Positions 1 through 5,920 of a stretch of DNA of 7,021 bases are shown in pieces. The stretch covers positions 1 through 7,021 of the forward strand of contig JABFRZ010000056.1 of assembly GCA_013140785.1 (NCBI GenBank). Reading direction: 5' to 3'. The notes beneath the pieces were generated by a model. It did not search any database. It was not told where the DNA came from and saw only the letters and a program-made list of their open reading frames with translations. Origin of the DNA: Planctomycetota bacterium (GTDB lineage Bacteria > Planctomycetota > UBA1135 > GCA-002686595). Within the stretch, counting starts at the first letter, position 1. Every line of letters starts with the position of its first letter. The position numbers and the translations under genes were made by a program.

Positions 1-1305
1 GCTCTCGACCCTCACGCCGTCGATCCACCACTCGACACGCTCGACGAAGAGAGCGGGCTCGGGCTCCTTCCCAGCGTCGGCCGGAACGGCGTTGGCCGGA
101 AGGAAGCGCGCGCGCGCCGCGGGCGAGAAGCCCGACACCCACAGCGTCCACGTCTGCTTCGATTCCACGCGCACCCACACGTCGGAGCCGGGCTCCTCCA
201 TCCTGCCGACGTGCTCGCGTCGGCCGGCGGGCGTCGAGAGCGTCGCCTTGCGCAAGAACAGGAGCGCGAAGCACGTGTTCGCGATCGGCATCGGCGCGGG
301 CGGCCAACGCACGCGGCCGTCGCTGCTCCAGCCGCCGTGCTCGCGCTGCTCGCGCAGCAACTCGGCCGCGCCCTCGGCGTACCAGTCGTGCCCGGCGATC
401 TCGGTGAGGCCGAAGAGCGCGCCCACGCGCTCGAGCCCGTAGAGATAGTAGTAGTGCCAGACCGCCTCGCCCTCCGGGTTGCCCGCGACGGAGTAGTGCT
501 GCGCGAGCCAGTTGAGCGCGAGCTCGCGCGCCTCGGCCATGTCGGCCGCGAAACGATGGTCCACGCGCGCGGGATCTTCGCCCACGATCCCGAGGATCGT
601 GAGTCCGGCCGTCGTCATCGAGGCCGTGGCGCGGCCACCCGGCTCGTAGGCGAAGCCCGCCATGCGACGCCGCTCCTTCGGGAGCTCGCCCGCGCCGGGG
701 ATCTCGAGCGGCTTCTCCTGGTAGCGCAGCGTGAGCCCGACCAGCTCGCTCCAGATCGACTTCGGCAGCTCCAGCCCGGCCGCGTGCGCCGCGCGCAGGC
801 CGAGTGCGGCCACCTGCGTGTTGGAGAGGTCGGCGCGGTTCAGGCCGGGATAGTCCCAGCCGCCGCTCTCGCGCAGGCCGAGCAGGGTCTCGACGAGCTT
901 CTGCATGCGCTTCCTGTTGCGCGCGTCGCCGAGCGCACCGATGGCGTGCAGCAGGACGCCGGTCGCGTAGGTGTGGCGCGGCTCGCTCTCGAGCAAGAAG
1001 GTGCTCGCGCGCTGTAGCGCGGGGTGGTCGGGCGCAAAGCCGCACTTCAGGAGGGTGTAGACGGTGAGCGCCGTGGCGCCGTCGCGCAGGTCGTGCCAGA
1101 CGAGGCCGCGCTCGTTGAGATCGACGCCGAAGGAGCCGTCGCGGTTCTGGCTGCGCAGCAGGAAGGCGACGCCGCGCTCGATGGCGGCGTTGACGGCCTC
1201 GCTCGAGGGACCACGCGGCGCGTCCTGCGCCGGACGGGCCGCGGCGCGCGCGCCGAGAGCAATGAAGAAGATGAGGAGGAGCGCGGGCAGGGAACCGCGG
1301 ACCAT
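1..1305 (-). CDS. Secreted prenyltransferase/squalene-oxidase-type repeat protein, C-terminus cut by window edge
   Basis: The frame stays open from ATG at 1305 to the left edge (435 codons visible, no stop). Residues 1-23 look like a Sec signal peptide: Val-Arg start, a Leu/Ile/Phe core, then Ala-rich ARAAA. Residues 36-350 carry terpene-cyclase-like alpha/alpha-toroid repeats. The clearest are the QW-type motif QNRDGSFG (53-60), ESGGWDYPG (146-154), GFAYEPGG (217-224) and REHGGWSSDG (321-330), each next to small-residue helices. From about 370 the style changes to Trp/Val-rich beta strands (DVWVRV, TWTLWV, EWWIDGV), suggesting a second domain that continues outside the window. I see no DXDD motif of class II terpene cyclases, so cyclase activity is unlikely and the function is unknown. 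Proteins of this type are, from general knowledge, frequent in planctomycetes. The start is supported by GGAG (1312-1315) six bases upstream. It is divergent from the lipoprotein gene. Confidence 0.85.
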   Translation of the reverse strand, partial: MVRGSLPALLLIFFIALGARAAARPAQDAPRGPSSEAVNAAIERGVAFLLRSQNRDGSFGVDLNERGLVWHDLRDGATALTVYTLLKCGFAPDHPALQRASTFLLESEPRHTYATGVLLHAIGALGDARNRKRMQKLVETLLGLRESGGWDYPGLNRADLSNTQVAALGLRAAHAAGLELPKSIWSELVGLTLRYQEKPLEIPGAGELPKERRRMAGFAYEPGGRATASMTTAGLTILGIVGEDPARVDHRFAADMAEARELALNWLAQHYSVAGNPEGEAVWHYYYLYGLERVGALFGLTEIAGHDWYAEGAAELLREQREHGGWSSDGRVRWPPAPMPIANTCFALLFLRKATLSTPAGRREHVGRMEEPGSDVWVRVESKQTWTLWVSGFSPAARARFLPANAVPADAGKEPEPALFVERVEWWIDGVRVES

Positions 1306-1311
1306 GGGGAG

Positions 1312-1315
1312 CTCC
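1312..1315 (-). promoter_or_regulatory. Shine-Dalgarno of the repeat-protein gene
   Basis: Read on the minus strand this is GGAG, six bases before the ATG at 1305. It supports that start and the signal peptide that follows it. Confidence 0.55.
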
Positions 1316-1326
1316 GTGTCCCGCGC

Positions 1327-1332
1327 AGGATA
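1327..1332 (-). promoter_or_regulatory. Possible -10 box (TATCCT) for the repeat-protein gene
   Basis: Minus-strand TATCCT matches four of six positions of the bacterial -10 consensus. It would give a leader of roughly 15 bases that still contains the GGAG. No recognisable -35 box lies at the right distance, so the call is weak. Confidence 0.2.
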
Positions 1333-1361
1333 GCCCGGCGGACTCCGCTCGCCGTTACTCC

Positions 1362-1367
1362 TATACT
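1362..1367 (+). promoter_or_regulatory. Possible -10 box (TATACT) directly upstream of the lipoprotein gene
   Basis: TATACT matches five of six -10 consensus positions in an otherwise GC-rich gap. It ends eight bases before the ATG at 1376, so transcription would begin at or within a few bases of the start codon. No Shine-Dalgarno sequence is seen before that ATG, which fits a leaderless mRNA. No good -35 box is visible. Confidence 0.35.
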
Positions 1368-1375
1368 GCCCCGCG

Positions 1376-3160
1376 ATGCGGATCCGCCCCTCCGCGTGGC
1401 TCGCCCGCCGAGCCACGCCGTCCCTCGCCGCCCTCGCTCTGACGCTGGGCGCCTGCTCGGGTGGCGGCGAGCACTCGGTCCTGCTCGTGACGCTCGACAC
1501 GACGCGCGCCGAGGCGCTCGGGGTCTACGGCAACCCGCATCCCGTCACGCCCAACCTGGACCGGCTGGCGGCCGAGGGCGTGCTCTTCGAACAGGCCTAC
1601 AGCGTGGCGCCGCTGACCCTGCCGGCGCACGCCTCGATGCTGACCGGGCTCGTGCCGCCGCGCCACGGCGTGCGCGACAACGGGCTCGCAGCGCTACCGC
1701 GCTCGGCCGTGACTTTGGCCGAGCGCGCGCGCGAGGCCGGCTTCCAGACCGCGGCCTTCCTGGGCTCGGTGGTACTCGACGAGGGCTTCGGGCTCGAGCA
1801 GGGCTTCGAGCGCTACGAGGCGCCGGCGCGCAGCTTCTACAACGGTCCCAGCCTGGGCTACGCCGAGCGCCCGGCGGCCGAGGTGGCGAAGCTCGCCGCG
1901 GCCTGGCTGCACGCGCGCGATCCGAAGCGCCCGTTCTTCCTGTGGGCGCACTTCTGGGACGCGCACGCGCCCTACTCGCCCGCGCCCGAGATGAAGGCGC
2001 GCGCAGGCAACAACGACTACCTGGGCGAGGTCGCGGCCTGCGACGCGGCGCTCGGCAAGCTGCTGGCGGCGTTGCGCGCGGAAGGACTCGAGGACTCGAC
2101 CCTGGTGGTGGTGGTGGGCGACCACGGCGAGTCCTTCGGCGAGCACGGCGAGCTCTCGCACGGGCCGTTCGTGTGGAACACGACCCTGCGCGTGCCGCTG
2201 ATCCTGCGCCGACCGGACGGACGGCGCGCGGGCGAGCGCGTCGGAAGCGTCGCCAGCGTGGTGGATGTCTACCCCACGGCGCTCGCGGCCATGGGGCTCG
2301 AGCCAGGCGGCGGTGAGGGCGGCGCCACGCTCGACGGGCTCAGCTTGCTCGAAGACGAGCCCGGGCCGCGGCGCGGGGCGTACTTCGAGTCCTACTACGG
2401 CTACCTGAACTTCGGCTGGCACCCGCTCGCGGGCTGGGTCGAGCCGCGCGGCAAGTATCTGCACGCACCGACGCCGCGCTTCTACGAGCTCACGCACGAT
2501 CCGAAGGAAGAGCACGACCTCGCGCCCGAACGCGGCGGGCTCGTCAGTGAGGCGCGCGGGGCCCTAGCGGAGCTCGCCAAGAAGCCCGTGCTCGCGCGCG
2601 ACGCCGAGGGCCTGGATCCCGAGCTCAAGCGCACGCTGCAGGCCGTCGGCTACGCCGCCTTCGCGAGCGAGGGCGTGGAGCTGCCCGCGCTACTGGCCGA
2701 ACTCGCGCTGCCCGACCCGCACGAGCGCACGCGGGAGCTCGCCGATGTCCAGCGCGCCGGCGGCCTGCTGGACGGCGGCCTGCTGGACGCAGAGAAGTAC
2801 GCCGAGGCCGAGACGCTCTTGCGCGCGATCGTTGCGCGCAATCCCGACAACCTCTACGGCTGGGATCGCCTGGCGCTGTGCCTGATGCGCATGCAGCGGC
2901 ATCGCGAGGCGATCGCGCCGCTCGAGCGCGTGCTGGCCGGAGCCCCGGGCAACGCCGACACCTGGAGCTACCTGGCCGCGTGTCGGCTCGTGGTCGGCGA
3001 GGAGGAGCAGGCCCTGGCCGCCTTCACGCGCGCGCTCGAGCTCGACCCGAACCACGTGCAGGCCCTGGGCGGCCTCGTGCACCTGATGGAGGACGCGGGC
3101 CTCGGCAAGGAAGCGGCGTCGTTCAAGCAGCGCTTCGAAGCGGTGCAGTCGCGGCCGTGA
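1376..3160 (+). CDS. Sulfatase-fold lipoprotein with C-terminal TPRs (Thr-type active site)
   Basis: This 594-residue protein starts with a lipoprotein signal: Arg-rich n-region, Ala/Leu core and lipobox LGAC with Cys27, predicting a membrane-anchored extracytoplasmic enzyme. Residues 33-390 are a sulfatase-fold (alkaline phosphatase superfamily) domain. Metal and active-site landmarks are LDTTRA (Asp41), TLPAHASMLTG (81-91), WDAHAP (194-199), the Asp249-His250-Gly motif and SHG (His262); FYELTHDPKEEHDL (369-382) is the usual end of the fold. At the position where true sulfatases have Cys or Ser modified to formylglycine, this protein has Thr81, and the usual Arg is His85. It therefore probably hydrolyses or transfers phosphate or a phospho-group, or is a non-canonical sulfatase; the substrate is unknown. 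Residues about 455-590 form three or so TPRs (for example EAIAPLERVLAGAPGNADTW, 511-530), suggesting protein-protein contact. Its stop overlaps the next gene's GTG, implying co-translation. Confidence 0.9.
   Translation: MRIRPSAWLARRATPSLAALALTLGACSGGGEHSVLLVTLDTTRAEALGVYGNPHPVTPNLDRLAAEGVLFEQAYSVAPLTLPAHASMLTGLVPPRHGVRDNGLAALPRSAVTLAERAREAGFQTAAFLGSVVLDEGFGLEQGFERYEAPARSFYNGPSLGYAERPAAEVAKLAAAWLHARDPKRPFFLWAHFWDAHAPYSPAPEMKARAGNNDYLGEVAACDAALGKLLAALRAEGLEDSTLVVVVGDHGESFGEHGELSHGPFVWNTTLRVPLILRRPDGRRAGERVGSVASVVDVYPTALAAMGLEPGGGEGGATLDGLSLLEDEPGPRRGAYFESYYGYLNFGWHPLAGWVEPRGKYLHAPTPRFYELTHDPKEEHDLAPERGGLVSEARGALAELAKKPVLARDAEGLDPELKRTLQAVGYAAFASEGVELPALLAELALPDPHERTRELADVQRAGGLLDGGLLDAEKYAEAETLLRAIVARNPDNLYGWDRLALCLMRMQRHREAIAPLERVLAGAPGNADTWSYLAACRLVVGEEEQALAAFTRALELDPNHVQALGGLVHLMEDAGLGKEAASFKQRFEAVQSRP
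2759..2788 (+). repeat. Perfect 15-bp tandem duplication at the start of the TPR region
   Basis: The unit ggcggcctgctggac occurs twice in direct succession (2759-2773 and 2774-2788), encoding GGLLD twice at residues 462-471. It keeps the reading frame and lies just before the first clear TPR, so it probably reflects replication slippage adding five residues in a tolerant stretch. Confidence 0.85.
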
Positions 3161-3998
3161 CGTGCGCGCTCTGCGGGAAGCGCGCCAGGCGGATCCTGAT
3201 CGCATGCGTGAGCCTCGCGGCGACACTGCTCGTGCTCGAGGGCTGGCTGCGCTTCCTGCTCTTCAGCGACTTCGCGCGCGAGCACCGGATCGGCTGGAGC
3301 TGGCGCAACGCCGGCCTCTACACGCCACGCGAGGCCGGGCGCGAGAACTGGAAGCTGCGCGTGCGGATCGGGACTGAGGCCGGAAAACGCAGCCCCGACT
3401 TCGACGCGCGCTTCGGCTGGCTGCCGGCTGGGATCGACCGCCAGTTCGCGCACCCCGACGAACGCCTGCTCGAGGGCCGGCGCCCGGTGCTCCTCCTCGG
3501 CGACTCCTACGCCCAGTGCGCGTCGGAGGCTGGCACCTGCTGGCAGCTACCTCTGGCGCTGGTTCCTGTTCGGCTCGGGGCTGGTCTCGCGCCGGGCGGC
3601 CCTGCGCTGTACGGACGAGGCCGATCACGTCGCGCAGAAGCGTGCCGTGAACCGGCGCCTGCTGGAGGAGATCCAGCGTGCGCTCGAGCAGCGCGGGTTG
3701 CGCTACTTCTTCGTGCTGTTCCACGCGCGCCGCGCGCTCGAGGCGCCCGGACCCTACGCCTGGCAAGAGCCGTTTCTGTACGAGGCGTTCGAGGAGCTGC
3801 GCATCCCGTTCGTGTCGTCGAAGCGCAGCCTGCGCGCGCACCTCGCGCGCACGGGACTCGCGGCGGAGGTGCTGTCACATCCGCTCGGGTCCGGGCATCA
3901 ACCACTACACCGCCGCAGCCAATGCAGTCGTGTTCGAGGCGTTCCTAGCCGGGCTCGCGGGCGAGTTCGAGTCCTACGAGTACTTGCCCGAGCGCTGA
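3157..3998 (+). pseudogene. Broken SGNH/GDSL-hydrolase-like membrane protein gene (two frame breaks, core apparently missing)
   Basis: Translation can begin at GTG 3157, overlapping the upstream TGA in a GTGA arrangement. The first part gives a short N-terminus with two Cys, a hydrophobic helix (about residues 12-37), then a conserved-looking FGWLPAGIDRQF stretch and VLLLGDSYAQC (111-121), a GDS block with candidate nucleophile Ser117. Just after it (about 3520-3545) sense shifts by one base: the next frame reads SYLWRWFLFGSGL, NRRLLEEIQRALEQRGLRYF and a plausible alpha/beta domain to about 3875. A second shift (about 3872-3890) is needed to reach GINHYTAAANAVVFEAFL, which resembles the terminal catalytic-His block, ending at TGA 3996-3998. 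SGNH proteins normally have roughly 80-120 residues between the GDS block and such C-terminal helices, including the Gly and Asn blocks; here almost none remain. Either the gene has decayed by deletion and indel or the assembly is wrong. Family assignment is probable; function is unknown. Confidence 0.7.
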
Positions 3999-4025
3999 CT
4001 CGCTCGCGCGTCCGCGCCGCCCGCC

Positions 4026-5780
4026 TCAATGCAGCGTCAATAGCAGGGTGGAGAGCTGGGTGTAGGCCGCGCGCTCCGGCACCGTGAGGGTGCGCGCGAG
4101 CAAGTCCGAGTGCTCGAACGGGTCCTGCTCGAGGTCGTAGAACTCCTCGCTACAGGGATCGAAGCGGATCAGCTTGTAGCGCGGCCCGCGCACGGCGCGG
4201 GCATGAGTCGGGAGCAGCTCCATGCGCAACGCGTTGGAGACCGAGTAGCCGAGCGGCTGCGACGGGTCGCGCACGATGAACTGGTAGTAGCGCTCGTACG
4301 AGGAGCTGGGAGTCCAGGTCGCACCCGCGAGCGTGCCCGACCCACCCGTGTAGTACGACAGCATCACGTTGGGCGGCGGCGAGACGAGCCAGGCCCCGAA
4401 TTGCGGCTGCCAGGCGGGCGCGAACGACCCGATCACGAGCCAGGTCTCTGCGAAAGGCGGCGCGCCGGAGAGCTGCCACGGAACCACGTTGGCGCCATAC
4501 ACGCCGTACAGCGGTGGCCCGCAGCTCGTGAGCGTGGCGCTGCCGGGGCCGTCGAAGCCGAGCGAGGTCTGACACACGTCCGCGGCCGGACACGGCGGCA
4601 ACACTGGCGGATTGCCAGGGCCGTTGTGCGAGAAGGCCTCGGCGAAGAGCCACTCGCGCGAGCTCTGCGCGGGATCCGCGAGGCAGGGCGCGAAGCTGAC
4701 CGAATCGAGCACGACGCCCGGCAAGGTCGCGGCGAGATCGACACCCGCCAGCTCGGCCACGGTCGCAAACAGGTCGGTCACGCCGACGAGCGCAGCGCAC
4801 TCGCCGCCCTGGACCACGCCGAGCCCCGCGACCAAGAGCGGCACGCGCACGCCACCCTCGTAGAGCGTGCCCTTGGCATCCGACGTGAACGGCGCCTGGG
4901 GCAGACAGCGATCGGTGCCGTTGTCGGCCAGGAAGAACACCGTCGTCTGCGCGAGCTCGCCCGCTGGAAGACTGAAGATCATGCGCCCGATCTCGTGGTC
5001 GAGCGCCTCCACCGCGGCCTTGTAGAAGGGACGCGGATCGGGTCCGGGCGCGTCGCACGAGATCGGCGGCGTGCCGGGCGGCAGGACCTGCGAGTGCAAG
5101 CGGGGCGGCGGCCGGTGGAACGGAGCGTGGGGCGCCTGGAAGGAAACCACGCACAGCCACGGGCCATCTTGCTGCCGGATCCAGGCCAGCCCGTCGTTCA
5201 CGGAGCTGGTGGTGGCGTAGCGCGTCGATTGCGCGACGGAGCCGTTCACGACCCGGCGCCAATTGAAGTAGCTCCCGATCTGACCCTCGAGCGAGCCAGC
5301 GAAGTGGCTGTAGCCCGCCAGATTCGGCGCGAAGTCGGCGCCGTTCTGGGCCGAGCCGAGGTGCCACTTGCCGATCGCGGCGTGCGCGTACAGCCCGCCC
5401 GTGCCGAGGTCGAGCATCTCGGGCAGCGTGATCTCGCCGAGCGGCAGCGCCGGACCGTTGCTGAAGGGGTTGATCACCGTTCCGATGCTCGTGCGGAAGG
5501 CGAAGCGCCCGGTCTGGATCGAGGCGCGCGTCGGCGAGCAGGTCGGCAACGACCAGGCATTGCGGAAGAGCACGCCGGCCCCCGCGATGAGGTCGAGGTT
5601 GGGCGTCGGAGCCGGATCGGAACCGACGCCGTAGGCCCCGATCTGGTCGATGCCGAGGTCGTCGGCGATCAGGATCAGGACGTTGCCCGGCTGGGCGGGG
5701 CGCGCGAGCGGACCGCTCGACTGCGAGCCGAGGGCGAGGACCGTGAGCAGCCCAGGCAGCAACGCAGGGGCGAGCGGCAT
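4026..5780 (-). CDS. Secreted formylglycine-type sulfatase with an inserted beta-rich domain
   Basis: This 584-residue protein predicts hydrolysis of sulfate esters outside the cytoplasm; the substrate, perhaps a sulfated polysaccharide, cannot be read from sequence. Residues 1-26 are hydrophobic (MPLAPALLPGLLTVLALGSQ), a plausible signal peptide although lacking basic residues. Canonical sulfatase residues are all present: metal ligands Asp40-Asp41 and Asp286-Asn287, the CSPTR motif (81-85) whose Cys81 would become formylglycine, GKWH (137-140), His218 in APHAP, and Lys303 before YEGGVRVP. The C-terminal subdomain resumes at ARAVRGPRYKLIRF and ends the fold with EEFYDLEQDPFEHSDLL. Between these, residues about 387-524 are an insertion described separately. 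Ten cysteines suggest disulfides. The ATG is the first possible in this frame: TGA lies three codons upstream at 5787-5789, and GAGG (5785-5788) sits four bases before it. It needs a sulfatase-maturating enzyme, not found in this window. It converges on the SGNH gene and diverges from moaA. Confidence 0.92.
   Translation of the reverse strand: MPLAPALLPGLLTVLALGSQSSGPLARPAQPGNVLILIADDLGIDQIGAYGVGSDPAPTPNLDLIAGAGVLFRNAWSLPTCSPTRASIQTGRFAFRTSIGTVINPFSNGPALPLGEITLPEMLDLGTGGLYAHAAIGKWHLGSAQNGADFAPNLAGYSHFAGSLEGQIGSYFNWRRVVNGSVAQSTRYATTSSVNDGLAWIRQQDGPWLCVVSFQAPHAPFHRPPPRLHSQVLPPGTPPISCDAPGPDPRPFYKAAVEALDHEIGRMIFSLPAGELAQTTVFFLADNGTDRCLPQAPFTSDAKGTLYEGGVRVPLLVAGLGVVQGGECAALVGVTDLFATVAELAGVDLAATLPGVVLDSVSFAPCLADPAQSSREWLFAEAFSHNGPGNPPVLPPCPAADVCQTSLGFDGPGSATLTSCGPPLYGVYGANVVPWQLSGAPPFAETWLVIGSFAPAWQPQFGAWLVSPPPNVMLSYYTGGSGTLAGATWTPSSSYERYYQFIVRDPSQPLGYSVSNALRMELLPTHARAVRGPRYKLIRFDPCSEEFYDLEQDPFEHSDLLARTLTVPERAAYTQLSTLLLTLH
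4209..4622 (-). other. Planctomycete-type beta-rich module inserted inside the sulfatase
   Basis: Residues about 387-524 of the sulfatase interrupt the link between the core ending REWLFAEAF and the C-terminal strand ARAVRGPRYKLIRF, which are normally close together. The insert is Gly/Pro/Ser-rich with aromatic strands: LGFDGPGSATLTSCGPPLYG, PWQLSGAPPFAETWLVIGSF, then YYQFIVRDPSQ and SNALRMEL. From memory, the pattern of GxxxLTxxGxPxxG, LxGAPP, WLVIG and a terminal YQxxVxDP...SNALR resembles a module typically found at the C-termini of secreted planctomycete proteins. Its role is unknown. The reading frame is uninterrupted across both junctions, arguing against a simple assembly error. Confidence 0.6.
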
Positions 5781-5784
5781 TCCG

Positions 5785-5789
5785 CCTCA
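5785..5789 (-). promoter_or_regulatory. Shine-Dalgarno (TGAGG) of the sulfatase, overlapping an in-frame stop
   Basis: On the minus strand TGAGG lies four bases before ATG 5780. Its TGA is in the sulfatase frame, so no earlier start is possible. This fixes the start and the N-terminal signal sequence. Confidence 0.6.
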
Positions 5790-5835
5790 CTGTCTACCGC
5801 AGAATGCGTGATCCGACAATCTTCCTCGGGGCCCT

Positions 5836-5856
5836 TCCCAGTCGGCCGGGCTGGGA
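5836..5856. other. Stem-loop in the divergent sulfatase/moaA gap
   Basis: TCCCAG (5836-5841) and CTGGGA (5851-5856) are exact inverted repeats around a nine-base GC-rich loop. It lies between the two divergent starts, so it might be an operator or a leader structure, but six-base palindromes are common at this GC content. There is no U-tract, so it is not a typical terminator. The rest of the gap (5781-5920) shows no clear promoter pair. Confidence 0.2.
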
Positions 5857-5920
5857 CAGCACCCGCCAGCGGGCGGCTCCGCGCCCTACCCGCGCCCGTG
5901 CGTGGCATGATCGTCGGCCG

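Noticed and set aside
211..1017. Plus-strand open frame of 268 codons
   Set aside because: It is the exact antisense of the toroid-repeat gene, which has a signal peptide, motifs and a Shine-Dalgarno sequence.
3500..3900. Programmed ribosomal frameshifting in the SGNH-like gene
   Set aside because: There are two shifts, no slippery heptamer was seen, and the middle of the fold is absent, which fits decay or mis-assembly better.
3999..4025. Bidirectional terminator between the convergent genes
   Set aside because: The 27-base gap is GC-rich without a convincing stem-loop or T-tract.
4150..5790. Second minus-strand frame of 546 codons overlapping the sulfatase
   Set aside because: It is a one-base-shifted reading of the sulfatase with Arg/Ala-rich low-complexity output and no motifs.
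5791..5819. Minus-strand promoter TTGTCG-17 bp-TAGACA for the sulfatase
   Set aside because: The matches are weak and the implied transcription start would fall after the Shine-Dalgarno sequence that supports the start codon.
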